This document shows, piece after piece, positions 7,011 to 15,320 of a DNA stretch of 64,000 nt. Position numbers and translations under genes: made by a program. This DNA comes from Paenibacillus algorifonticola. GTDB taxonomy: Bacteria; Bacillota; Bacilli; Paenibacillales; Paenibacillaceae. A model generated the notes under the pieces. It saw only the letters and a list, made by a program, of their open reading frames with translations. It made no database searches and was not told the origin of the DNA. Location: positions 248,001 through 312,000 of the forward strand of contig NZ_LAQO01000001.1 in NCBI RefSeq assembly GCF_000971975.1. Reading direction: 5' to 3'. How positions within the stretch are numbered: position 1 is the stretch's first letter; every line of letters begins with the position of its first letter.

Positions 7011-7034
7011 AAGAGGAGCCAGCCGGCTCCTCTT
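7011..7034. terminator. Bidirectional terminator
   Basis: Perfect 10-bp stem AAGAGGAGCC / GGCTCCTCTT with a 4-nt loop, between two convergent genes. It can serve both the small membrane protein gene and the CuA protein gene. Confidence 0.7.
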
Positions 7035-7104
7035 CTTGTATATAAAACCTATGTGACAGAAAGCGCTTGAAGGCACGTTCTCTTTTTAATGAAAAATTCG
7101 TTTA

Positions 7105-7494
7105 TTAAGCCGCTTCTACAATTAGCTTCGTCTTCATCTCCATATGTCCCGTACCGCATGGAACAGAGCAATGCATTACATATTCGCCTGGCTTGTCGAA
7201 CTCAATATTCGTTTCCAGCTTCTCGCCTTCAAGATCAACCTTCAGCTCATCAATTTTCAAACCGTGAATACCGCTTTTGTTTTTCAGACGAAGAATGACT
7301 TTGTCTCCAACCTTCACTTTATATTCTGTTTGATCAAAAGTGAAATCGGCGTTGGCTTGTACGTTTACCAAAACCGTACCTTCAGGCAGTGAAGCAGATT
7401 CATCCACTGGCTTTGCCGGCAAGCCTGCTGTTAGCAAATAAACACCTAGCAGTGATGCCGCTGTCATTAATACAAACATAATCCACTTATGCAT
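7105..7494 (-). CDS. Membrane-anchored CuA cupredoxin (cytochrome oxidase subunit II-like)
   Basis: A 129-residue protein: one N-terminal membrane anchor (residues 5-24) and a single cupredoxin domain outside the cell. The binuclear CuA ligands are complete: His77 in SGIHGLKI, then Cys109, Cys113, His117 and Met120 in CSVPCGTGHMEM. Real cytochrome oxidase subunit II proteins have this site, but no subunit I or III gene is next to it, and the domain is short. It could be the subunit II of a ba3-type oxidase encoded elsewhere, or a free-standing electron-transfer or copper protein. ATG 7494 is followed by a normal signal-anchor. Converges on the gene at 6752. Confidence 0.82.
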   Translation of the reverse strand: MHKWIMFVLMTAASLLGVYLLTAGLPAKPVDESASLPEGTVLVNVQANADFTFDQTEYKVKVGDKVILRLKNKSGIHGLKIDELKVDLEGEKLETNIEFDKPGEYVMHCSVPCGTGHMEMKTKLIVEAA

Positions 7495-7686
7495 TACAAC
7501 GTACTCCCCTTTACCATCTAATGTTTACTTCTTATATTACATAAGATCGTCCTATGTACTCAAGCTTAAACTGATTAAGGGGAAAACTTTTTTGGTGATT
7601 ATGACAAAATGATGAACTTTTCTCAATTGTCACTAAAAGCAGCATGGGTCAGGCTTGACATTTCATTCACAAACCCGTTCTTGTTG

Positions 7687-8082
7687 CTATCGACAATACG
7701 TTCGAAGCAGCTGCTCTGATTCCGAGCGAATATATCCCCATAATAAAATGAAGCGGTGTCTGTATCCTCGGCAAATATACTGAGCTTCCAGGCCATCCTC
7801 ACTTCGCTTCTCTTCAACCATTTCAATGCCCTTGCTTCGCAGCTGTTTGCGATGAGCGGCCAGCTCCAGCAGCACACGGTCCTGCAAGCCAAGCAGCATC
7901 GTCTCATAAAGCTTAGGAAGCTTTGCTTCGCTTGAATGAAGCACGCGTATATCATGATCCAAAATCCGCACAATGATGCCAAGCAGCACATAACGCCTTG
8001 CAAGCACAAGCTCCTCCTCTCTCTGAATCGGCTCTCGCTTCATAACAAGCACACGCGCAGTCGGTTTCTCCAATGGCTTCAT
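7687..8082 (-). CDS. Conserved-looking hypothetical protein
   Basis: A 131-residue basic, largely helical protein: MKPLEKPTARVLVMKREPIQ, then RREYVLLG-like hydrophobic helix RRYVLLGIIVRILD, a leucine-rich helix (LYETMLLGLQDRVLLELA) and a tryptophan- and tyrosine-rich end (YRHRFILLWGYIRSES). No membrane anchor. ATG 8082 is preceded by AAGGGGG at about 12 nt; the frame is open to a GTG at 8115. An overlapping frame at 7623-8009 is an out-of-frame shadow. I do not recognise the family. Confidence 0.6.
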   Translation of the reverse strand: MKPLEKPTARVLVMKREPIQREEELVLARRYVLLGIIVRILDHDIRVLHSSEAKLPKLYETMLLGLQDRVLLELAAHRKQLRSKGIEMVEEKRSEDGLEAQYICRGYRHRFILLWGYIRSESEQLLRTYCR

Positions 8083-8171
8083 CAAAATAAACAGCCCCCT
8101 TCGCAATAAGAACACTTGTTCCTATTATATACAAAGTGAGCCGCTATATACAAGTGCTACATGATGAACTT

Positions 8172-8570
8172 TTACTTATTTTTATCTTTTAAAACTTCAA
8201 TCATTTGGCGAAGCTTATCCGGAAGCGGCAAGCCTAATCTGCCGTAGTTTTCCGTAATGGAGATTAATTCATTAGCAATATAAAAATAAATAGCCGCTCC
8301 CATCGTTATATTATTGGCATCCAACAGCAGATCTACACGGTGTGCGATGAGGATAACGAGCAGCATCAGTCCTTTGCGAGCTAGTCCCCATGCTCCGAAT
8401 GAACTGTTAAGGCCTCGTCCTTCCTTTAATGATGCGGACACACCAGTCACATAGTCTATAGCCATGACAACAATGAGCAGTGTAAGCGATTCCATCCACA
8501 CACCAAAAGCAAATGTCACGATAGACCCTAGAAACGCACAAATGGAGCAAAGATATACAAGTCCTGGCAT
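8172..8570 (-). CDS. Phage-type holin family protein (YqxH/Phage_holin_4 group)
   Basis: A 132-residue membrane protein starting MPGLVYLCSICAFLG with GGAGGA in front. It has three hydrophobic segments and the signature AIDYVTGVSASLKE followed by GLARKGLMLLVILIAHRVDLLL, the pattern of Phage_holin_4_1 proteins. No endolysin or other phage gene is adjacent; Bacilli carry such lone holin-like genes that are thought to help release enzymes or act at sporulation. The longer upstream extension of the frame lacks a ribosome site and is rejected. It lies directly downstream of the ger operon on the same strand. Confidence 0.82.
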   Translation of the reverse strand: MPGLVYLCSICAFLGSIVTFAFGVWMESLTLLIVVMAIDYVTGVSASLKEGRGLNSSFGAWGLARKGLMLLVILIAHRVDLLLDANNITMGAAIYFYIANELISITENYGRLGLPLPDKLRQMIEVLKDKNK

Positions 8571-8708
8571 CAGGTATCCTCCTCTTCTCAATCTATACTC
8601 TATCGTATGCTGAGAGATTAGGGATGGTCTGTTCATTCTATTAAATATGCGGATAACTAAGCAAAGCTCTTCCATCCGCCATCCTGATCTAATAGATTTT
8701 TCCTTTCA

Positions 8709-9809
8709 TTAGCCAATATTGCTTACCCTCCCTTTCTTAAACACTACCATGATGACGGCTGCCAGCGCCAAAATCAACATATTGGTCAAATCCCAAAAAG
8801 GCCAAATCGTAACAAAGCTATTAATATACGGAATGTTGGGACCAATGGTATAAGCCAGCCCAAACATCAGCAAGCCGAATGGAAATATAATTGCACGTTG
8901 TTCTCGCAGGCCAAGAAATTGAGATAGGCCGTATACAAAGGCAAACGCATTAATTGACATTTTCACATAGGTCGAAACGATATAGCTGATGACCAATACA
9001 GCCTCTACACGTTCTATAAATCGGCCAATGCTAATTCTTTTGGCCATGGCGTACGCGGCATAAATTTGATGCTCCGTCATATAATCGCCCAGCACGAGCA
9101 GCGACATAATAACGATCAGAAATAAGGAACAGCTCGCTACTAGGGAGACCAGCATAAAATCTCTTGTCCAGCTGTTTGTCTGCTTCATGAAAGGAAAGAG
9201 CATAAAAAAGGTAACCATTTGAAAAAAGGGAAAAGAGGTTGCATACAGTACGCCTTTGCCATAGTCCGCTGCTTTATGATGAAAAACAGGCAGTAGGTTG
9301 GAGAGTGAAGCTTCCGGAAGCAGCATAACAATGAACAGGATGAACATCAGCACCAAACCCACGATAAAAATCTCGGCCGATTTTGCAAAAACAACCAGAC
9401 CAGCCCTCAAGGTAATGACAACTAGAATAGTAATCATAAGCACGATTACTCGTACCGGCGTTTCCGGCATCATTTGAGTTGTAACAAAGTCACCAACAAC
9501 TCTCAATTGGGTACCTATGGCATTAAAAAGCAGAAATAAGAAAAACAGGCTGCATAAGCCGCCCAGCCATTTTCCTAGAGCAGCTCGATGAATCTCAATC
9601 AACGTAAGCCCCGGAAAAAGGCGGTAGCACTTATCTACAAACCAGACGACGACGAGTCCTGAGAACATGCTTAGCAAAGAGGGAATCCAGGCATCCGAGT
9701 CCAGAATGGAAGCAAGCAAGGTCGGAATAAACCAGAACATATCGCCCACGATGAAAAATAGAACGAGTACAGCCATTTGTCTAGCGCTTATGCTTCCCCG
9801 CTTCTGCAT
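8709..9809 (-). CDS. GerB-type spore germination permease (third copy)
   Basis: A 366-residue integral membrane protein of the APC-like GerB family, starting QKRGSISARQMAVLVLFFIV and ending after about ten membrane helices. GerB proteins sense amino acids or other germinants as part of inner-membrane GerA-B-C receptors in spores. Motifs shared with the two other permeases of this operon are GDMFWFIPTL, FVTTQMM, and MAKRISIGRFIERVEAVL. It is the last gene of the operon, 17 nt after the small D gene. It is more distant from the two first permeases than those are from each other. Confidence 0.9.
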   Translation of the reverse strand: MQKRGSISARQMAVLVLFFIVGDMFWFIPTLLASILDSDAWIPSLLSMFSGLVVVWFVDKCYRLFPGLTLIEIHRAALGKWLGGLCSLFFLFLLFNAIGTQLRVVGDFVTTQMMPETPVRVIVLMITILVVITLRAGLVVFAKSAEIFIVGLVLMFILFIVMLLPEASLSNLLPVFHHKAADYGKGVLYATSFPFFQMVTFFMLFPFMKQTNSWTRDFMLVSLVASCSLFLIVIMSLLVLGDYMTEHQIYAAYAMAKRISIGRFIERVEAVLVISYIVSTYVKMSINAFAFVYGLSQFLGLREQRAIIFPFGLLMFGLAYTIGPNIPYINSFVTIWPFWDLTNMLILALAAVIMVVFKKGRVSNIG

Positions 9810-9826
9810 GCCCTCACCCCCTCGAC

Positions 9827-10054
9827 TTAAAATGCATTAAACCAGTTTTCCAGCGGCTTATAAATGTACACAATAATATTTAGTGGACTAGGCAATCTGA
9901 TTTGGTTGAAGGCACATATACTCAAAAAAGCACCCCCCGCCAGCATAATCAGATAAACAAAAATTTCTTTTTTCCAGCCTTTTTTCGCGAGCTTCGGCAG
10001 CTCGATGACCGCAAGCGTTATGGCCAGAGCCGATATAATCAGAATTCCAGCCAC
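9827..10054 (-). CDS. Small two-helix membrane protein of the ger operon (D-type)
   Basis: A 75-residue protein with two membrane helices (IIS-ALAITLAVIEL and IFVYLIMLAGGAFLSICAF) and a short tail. Small D-type proteins with two membrane helices are known from several Bacillus ger operons and tune receptor response. The start is GTG 10054; the GAGGAAGG ribosome site overlaps the gerC stop codon, so translation is coupled. Position between gerC and gerB supports the D-type call. Confidence 0.75.
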   Translation of the reverse strand: MAGILIISALAITLAVIELPKLAKKGWKKEIFVYLIMLAGGAFLSICAFNQIRLPSPLNIIVYIYKPLENWFNAF

Positions 10055-10064
10055 TTAGCCTTCC

Positions 10065-11285
10065 TCATTTCTTCAAATAGTTTTGAAACGCATCATTTGT
10101 CGTGCCGACCTTCGGAATCTGAAGCTCAATGTCATATTCCAGCTTGACCTGGGGAAACAGCTCATCCCAGTCATCCTTCCACTTCTCCCACTGCTTTGGC
10201 TTGTATTCATGAAACGTATTACCAAAGCCAAATATATCGGAATTATAGGTTTTCTGAACATGCTCAACAGCTCCCTGAATGACCCCCCTTATCCTCTGCT
10301 TTCCGTTTTCTTCAAGCATTTTGATCGTTTCCGGTTTCGTTAAATCGATTTTGCATTCCACATCGGCTACCGATGCCACCTGCTTCATCTTCACCTTAAT
10401 GACCGGCTTGCCGTCCACGACCTTGGGGATAAGCTTCGTTTTATTGCGCAATACTTCCATGACAATATAACCGCCATCTGGACAGGTCTGATGGCCTACG
10501 GTGCTTGTCACGTTATCCATTATATAATTGTAGCCCTTGCTATAATTTTCATTGAGCCAGCCAATAAGCTTGTCAGAATGAAAAACAGCAAGCCCGGTAA
10601 TTCGGGTACGCGTTCGTGAATCCGCTTGCTGGATATTCGAAATATTTTCCCCTTGCCGGGCTTTGCCTTCCAGCCGAACTCCGGTCAACACAGGGCTAAT
10701 TCCGTCTGTAACAAGCTGTTCGATCAAACTTTCAATCGTAACCGTTGTTGTGGGCGCCCATGTTTTGGCAGATGTATCCAGTGCATAAAATAAATTTTCC
10801 GCCGGAATTTTCTCCAGCGACGTCAAAATTTTCAAAATTTGATTCGCCGGCGCATCATGCGCAATCATTAAATAAAAATCCGTACGGGCTTCAGGATTCC
10901 GTGACAGCAGGTCAAGCACATTGGCTATCCCTTCCCTCGCCAGCGATTCCCCGATGATCAGCACCCGGATATGCGCGGAATATATTTTTCGCGAGCTGGT
11001 TTCCGTCAGTTTGCGGAACGCTTCAAATACGGTTGGCGCAGTCGCCTCATACATGGCAACCGGCGAGCGCCCTCCCCCGCCCGCCTTTGCCGACAGCTCG
11101 CTAGGAATAACAACCTGAACGGAGACCCGGTATTGATTGCCAACCTTGTCAATGGCCGTTCCCAGCTGAATGCCGAGCGTATCCAGCTCCCGCCGATTCC
11201 AGCAGCCGCTGACTGCAGAAGCTGCAATTGACCATACCAGCATTAGCAAGAGCAGTTTGCCTACTCGTCTGGTAAATCTGCTCAT
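10065..11285 (-). CDS. Ger(x)C family spore germination lipoprotein
   Basis: A 406-residue lipoprotein: signal peptide with lipobox SAVSGC (Cys28), then CWNRRELDTLGIQLGTAIDK, the canonical N terminus of mature GerC proteins. Later GerC features include IRVLIIGESLAREG and the C-terminal VKLEYDIELQI. GerC anchors to the outer face of the spore inner membrane and is needed for receptor function. ATG 11285 has AGGGGGA upstream; gene starts 11 nt after gerA ends. The N-terminal call is secure. Confidence 0.92.
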   Translation of the reverse strand: MSRFTRRVGKLLLLMLVWSIAASAVSGCWNRRELDTLGIQLGTAIDKVGNQYRVSVQVVIPSELSAKAGGGGRSPVAMYEATAPTVFEAFRKLTETSSRKIYSAHIRVLIIGESLAREGIANVLDLLSRNPEARTDFYLMIAHDAPANQILKILTSLEKIPAENLFYALDTSAKTWAPTTTVTIESLIEQLVTDGISPVLTGVRLEGKARQGENISNIQQADSRTRTRITGLAVFHSDKLIGWLNENYSKGYNYIMDNVTSTVGHQTCPDGGYIVMEVLRNKTKLIPKVVDGKPVIKVKMKQVASVADVECKIDLTKPETIKMLEENGKQRIRGVIQGAVEHVQKTYNSDIFGFGNTFHEYKPKQWEKWKDDWDELFPQVKLEYDIELQIPKVGTTNDAFQNYLKK

Positions 11286-11296
11286 GCTTTATCCCC

Positions 11297-12796
11297 CTAA
11301 ATTTTCTGTTTGTTCCTCGGTCTTTGCCGAACCAAATTTTTCTCTGCGGTTGCAACAGCGCGCGTTCGCATTTTCGTCCAGGGCAGCCGAAACAGCGTAT
11401 CCTTCTGATTGCTCCATATGAATGGGGAAAACGACTGCATATAGGGAATGCCGAACGATTGCAGACTATTCAAATGCAGAACGAGCAAAATATAGCCCAG
11501 CAAAATGCCGAATAGACCAAAGGAAGCGGCAAGCCCCATTAAGACGAAACGAATCATCCGTACCGATATCGACATGCTCGTAGCCGGAATGACAAAGCTC
11601 GATATCGCCGTAATCGATACGATAATGACCATCGCCGCCGAGACGATGCCCGCGTCTACAGCGGCTTGTCCAATAACGAGCGTACCGACGATCGAGACCG
11701 CTTGACCAACGGTTTTCGGCATTCGCACGCCAGCTTCCCGCAAAATTTCGAATGTGAGCTCCATCGCAAGCGCTTCAATAAAGGCTGGAAAAGGCACTCC
11801 CTCACGCTGAGCCGCCAAATTAATAAGCAGGCTCGTCGGAAGCATTTCTTGATGAAAGGTCGTTATGGCGATATAAAGCGACGGAGCAAGCAGCGTAATC
11901 ATAAAAGCAATAAACCGCAGAATCCTCAGCAGAGTACTGATGTCCGCCCGTTGATAATAATCTTCCGCTGATTGGAAAAATTGAATAAACAGCGCCGGAA
12001 CCAGCAGCACAAAGGGCGTACCATCTACCAAAATCGCAACTCGGCCTTCCAGAAGACCGGCTGCAATCGTATCAGGCCGTTCCGTATTGTAGATCGTAGC
12101 AAAGGGCGTCAGTGCAGTATCCTGAATCAGCTCCTCAATATAGCCACTCTCCAGAATACCGTCGATATTGATTTCACCAAGCCGCTTTCTCACTTCCTCC
12201 ACGATCTTCTCATCCGCTACATTGCGCAGATACATAATCGATACGGAGGTTTTTGTAATCTTGCCAATTTCCATGCCTTCTGTCCACAGCTGCGGGTCCT
12301 TGATCTTCCGCCGAATGAGCGCTCTATTGGTAGCAATATTTTCAGTAAAAGCTTCCATTGGACCCCTAACGACAACCTGGGAGGTAGGCTCGCTGACATT
12401 GCGATCCTTCCAGCCCTCGGCGGCTACACAAATCGCATCTGGACTGTCTGCCAATAACAGAACAGCCCAGCCGGACAGCAGTTGATAAAATAACGGGTCC
12501 CATTCGCTGATCGTAACGGTTTCACCGACCGCGAGCACCGCATTTTTCAAATATAACAGCCTATTGCCGCTTTTGCGGCTCGCCGTTTGCTCCTCAGACA
12601 TAAAATAATCCAATATAACATGATGAATCACAGTGGAATCCGTTAATCCATCCATATAAACAAGCGCCGCTTGCAAGCCATTGTCATTATTCATTTCTTT
12701 AATCACGAGATCCTGGCTGTTGCCAAAGCTGGCTCTGATGAACGAGAGATTGCTCATTAATTTCCGATCCAGCCGCTTATCCACAGAAGCGTTCAT
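11297..12796 (-). CDS. GerA family spore germination protein
   Basis: A 499-residue GerA-type protein. The N-terminal half is a soluble domain with the GerA patterns SFGNSQDLVIKEM, IVLY-like MYLRNVADEKIVEEVRKRL and GRVAILVDGTPFVLLVP; the C-terminal half has about five membrane helices with TTFHQEMLPTSLL and PKTVGQAVSIVGTLVIGQAA. GerA subunits form the gated ion channel of germinant receptors. ATG 12796 has GGGAGGTGG in front. It is the third gene of the operon (order B, B, A, C, D, B). Confidence 0.93.
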   Translation of the reverse strand: MNASVDKRLDRKLMSNLSFIRASFGNSQDLVIKEMNNDNGLQAALVYMDGLTDSTVIHHVILDYFMSEEQTASRKSGNRLLYLKNAVLAVGETVTISEWDPLFYQLLSGWAVLLLADSPDAICVAAEGWKDRNVSEPTSQVVVRGPMEAFTENIATNRALIRRKIKDPQLWTEGMEIGKITKTSVSIMYLRNVADEKIVEEVRKRLGEINIDGILESGYIEELIQDTALTPFATIYNTERPDTIAAGLLEGRVAILVDGTPFVLLVPALFIQFFQSAEDYYQRADISTLLRILRFIAFMITLLAPSLYIAITTFHQEMLPTSLLINLAAQREGVPFPAFIEALAMELTFEILREAGVRMPKTVGQAVSIVGTLVIGQAAVDAGIVSAAMVIIVSITAISSFVIPATSMSISVRMIRFVLMGLAASFGLFGILLGYILLVLHLNSLQSFGIPYMQSFSPFIWSNQKDTLFRLPWTKMRTRAVATAEKNLVRQRPRNKQKI

Positions 12797-12831
12797 CTAC
12801 AAACCACCTCCCCAAGCTGCACATAATTGCA

Positions 12832-12862
12832 TATATTGTCCAAGAGGGCTTCCAATTATTCC
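12832..12862 (-). promoter_or_regulatory. Candidate sigma-G-type promoter before gerA
   Basis: On the minus strand GGAATA, 18 nt, CAATATA. The -35-like part lies inside an 11-bp perfect hairpin (12849-12859 with 12865-12875). The same spacing and a similar ATT...GGA spacer recur before both upstream gerB genes. Compared with the forespore consensus (gMATR, N17-18, CATnMTA) the match is partial. Confidence 0.4.
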
Positions 12863-12885
12863 TTATAATTGGAAGTCCCTTCACG

Positions 12886-13992
12886 CTAGCCCTCTCCTTT
12901 CTTGCTCCAGCCCTGTCTCAACCGGGCGGCTATATAACTTAGCAGCAGCAGCCCCGGCGAGTAAGTAAACACCCAGAACAGCCACGCCACATCGAATTGT
13001 ACAAAAGCAACGATGCCCGGTGCCAAAAAATAAGCATAGCCGACAATAAGAAACCCAAATGGACGCATCATAAAACGATGGTCCTGAAGCTTAAACAGCT
13101 GCTGCAGCCCCCGTACAAAAGCATAGCCATATATGATGCATCGAAAATAAGTGGAAATGATATAATCAATCGCCAGCACCGCTTCCAGACGCTGCACAAA
13201 GTCGCCGATATTGATTTTCTTAGCCATCACATAGGGCGAATAGACGGTATGTTCAGTAGCGAATACCCCCAGAACGCATATACACAGCACAATAATTACC
13301 CAAATGGCTATACCTGCAGCAAGAGCAGCCAGCAAATAATCACGGGCAGCGTGCTCGCTTTCCTCCACGCTATCGAAAATCATCAGGAATGCGAACATTT
13401 CACAAAAAGGAAATGCGATAAAAAAAAGCGCTCCCTTCACGATGCCCGGAAATCCCGTTACCTCGATCGGCAGCAGTTGAGTAAGATCTATTTTCGGGAT
13501 AAGCAAAATGATGAGCAAAATAAACAAAGCGGAAAAAAGCGGGAAGATCACCTCGCCCAGCCGAGCAATCGTCGTGATCCCACCGCGTATGGCAAGCGTA
13601 ATCGGCAAAACCAGCAGCAGGCAAATGACTAGCTGCGGCGTCTCCATCATCATTTGCGTCGTTACAAAATCCGCGATTTCCCGAACCTGGGTAATCGAAG
13701 TATTAAACATCATCACGAGAAATACGAGGGATAGAAGTCCACCGGCTATTTTTCCAAATGCTTGATTATTAATATCGATTAGGGTTTTCCCTGGGAACCG
13801 TTTGCTGATTCTGAAAATAAACCAAGCAGCTCCAACACCAAACGGCACGCCAATTAACCCCGACATCCAGGCTGATTGTTTTGCAAAAGCAGCTGTCAAG
13901 GGAGGTAGATATAGCTGCATATCGCCGATAATGAAAAATATAACGAGAATGGCTAGCTGCCTCACGCTAATCGTTTGTTGTTCGCGCTGCAC
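12886..13992 (-). CDS. GerB-type spore germination permease (second copy)
   Basis: A 368-residue GerB permease with about ten membrane helices, sharing long stretches with the gene directly upstream (14088-15197): SARQ/VRQLAILVI, GDMQL, FVTTQM, NIGDFVQRLEA and GYAFV. It starts at GTG 13992 behind GGGTGAT. A region of about 90 nt in front resembles that in front of the first copy, which shows that the two arose by tandem duplication of gene plus leader. Confidence 0.9.
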   Translation of the reverse strand: MQREQQTISVRQLAILVIFFIIGDMQLYLPPLTAAFAKQSAWMSGLIGVPFGVGAAWFIFRISKRFPGKTLIDINNQAFGKIAGGLLSLVFLVMMFNTSITQVREIADFVTTQMMMETPQLVICLLLVLPITLAIRGGITTIARLGEVIFPLFSALFILLIILLIPKIDLTQLLPIEVTGFPGIVKGALFFIAFPFCEMFAFLMIFDSVEESEHAARDYLLAALAAGIAIWVIIVLCICVLGVFATEHTVYSPYVMAKKINIGDFVQRLEAVLAIDYIISTYFRCIIYGYAFVRGLQQLFKLQDHRFMMRPFGFLIVGYAYFLAPGIVAFVQFDVAWLFWVFTYSPGLLLLSYIAARLRQGWSKKGEG

Positions 13993-14032
13993 TTCGTATC
14001 ACCCGCTTTGCGTTTGAAATATAGCCGTAATC

Positions 14033-14063
14033 CATTTTGTCCAGCAAGATGTTGAATTATCCA
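14033..14063 (-). promoter_or_regulatory. Candidate sigma-G-type promoter before the second gerB
   Basis: On the minus strand TGGATA, 18 nt, CAAAATG, conserved with the region in front of the first gerB. Conservation may simply reflect the recent tandem duplication. Confidence 0.35.
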
Positions 14064-14087
14064 TAAATGGATTTTTGCTGTTACCGG

Positions 14088-15197
14088 CTAATCGGCCGTC
14101 TCCTTCATTGGCAGCTTGCCCCGCAGTTTTGCAAGTCCCCAGCCAAGCAGCAGCAGCCCCGGCGAATACGTTAAAATCCAGAGCACCCAGGGTACGGCTA
14201 ACGTATTAAGAAACACTATTCCCGGCGTCACCATATAAGAATAACCCAACGCCATAAATGCGAAGGGAACCGTTAATATTCGAAAATCTCGAAGCTTGAA
14301 CAACCGCGATACGCCGAGAACGAAGGCATAACCGTAGATTAAACTGCGAAAATAGGCGGTAATAATGAAGCTGATTGCAAAAATCGCCTCCATCCGCTGA
14401 ACGAAGTTGCCGATGTTGATTTTTTTCGACATAATGTACGGGGAATAGAAAGAATGTTGGGTAATGTAAGTACCAAGTACTAGCAAGCACAGCAAAACCA
14501 TAACCCAAATCGCTAGTCCGCCTATCAAAACCCCCAGCATATAGTCACGGGCACGGTGTTTGCTTTGAACAACATTCGGAAAAATCATCAAAAAAGCGAA
14601 TAGCTCGCAAAAAGGAAAACCTACAAAAAATAATGAGCCCTTCATAATGCCGGAAACGCCCGCACCCCAGATAGGCAAAAGTTCAGTAGGCTTCAAACTC
14701 GGCAGGAGCAACAGCAGGAGCAGTACAAACACCAATACAAATAAGGGAAATATCGTTTCGCCCGCTCGACCGACCGCTCGAATGCCCCCATGTATCGCGA
14801 TCGCTAATGGAAAAATCATCAGAAGGCAGATCATAATAATTGGCGTCTCAATCAATATTTGTGTGGTGACAAAATCACCGATCTCCCTGATTTGGGTAAT
14901 CGAAGTGTTGAACATCATCGCCAGAAACAGCAGCGAAACAAGGCTTCCGGCTAGTTTGCCAAAAGCCTGATTATTGATTTCGATGAGCGTCATATCCGGA
15001 AAATGTTTGCTGAGGCTGTATATAAACCAAGCCATGCCAAGTCCGATGGGCAGGCCTATTAACCCGGACAGCCAGGCGGCTTCTTCTGCGAATTCGGCCG
15101 TAAGAGAGGGTAAAAACAACTGCATATCGCCCATGATAAAATAAATAACGAGGATAGCTAGCTGCCTTGCGCTTATCGATGGCTGTCCCTGCTGCAT
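14088..15197 (-). CDS. GerB-type spore germination permease (first copy)
   Basis: A 369-residue GerB permease, first gene of the operon, beginning MQQGQPSISARQLAILVIYF and containing GDMQLFLPSL, FVTTQILIETP, KKINIGNFVQRMEAI and AYFRSLIYGYAFV. About ten membrane helices. ATG 15197 is preceded by GGGTGAA. Having two near neighbours of the same subunit type suggests either receptor variants with different germinants or redundancy. Confidence 0.9.
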   Translation of the reverse strand: MQQGQPSISARQLAILVIYFIMGDMQLFLPSLTAEFAEEAAWLSGLIGLPIGLGMAWFIYSLSKHFPDMTLIEINNQAFGKLAGSLVSLLFLAMMFNTSITQIREIGDFVTTQILIETPIIMICLLMIFPLAIAIHGGIRAVGRAGETIFPLFVLVFVLLLLLLLPSLKPTELLPIWGAGVSGIMKGSLFFVGFPFCELFAFLMIFPNVVQSKHRARDYMLGVLIGGLAIWVMVLLCLLVLGTYITQHSFYSPYIMSKKINIGNFVQRMEAIFAISFIITAYFRSLIYGYAFVLGVSRLFKLRDFRILTVPFAFMALGYSYMVTPGIVFLNTLAVPWVLWILTYSPGLLLLGWGLAKLRGKLPMKETAD

Positions 15198-15245
15198 GTT
15201 GCTTCACCCGCTTTGCGCTTAAAATGTCGGCTTGCTGCCGTTATC

Positions 15246-15276
15246 CATTTTGTCCACAAGGATGAATAATTATCCA
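15246..15276 (-). promoter_or_regulatory. Candidate sigma-G-type promoter of the ger operon
   Basis: On the minus strand TGGATA, 18 nt, CAAAATG, about 50 nt before the first gerB. The hexamers and the 18-nt spacer length are the same as before the second copy and similar before gerA. Confidence 0.4.
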
Positions 15277-15320
15277 GCATGCGCGGGGAAAGGCAAGATG
15301 GGCAAGATCAGCTCGGCAGG

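Noticed and set aside
7623-8009. 128-codon frame overlapping the hypothetical gene at 7687-8082
   Set aside because: Different frame, cysteine-rich random-looking text, no ribosome site; the 7687-8082 frame has a better start and composition.
8172-8570. Prophage lysis cassette
   Set aside because: Only a lone holin-type gene; no endolysin, tail or integrase genes around it.
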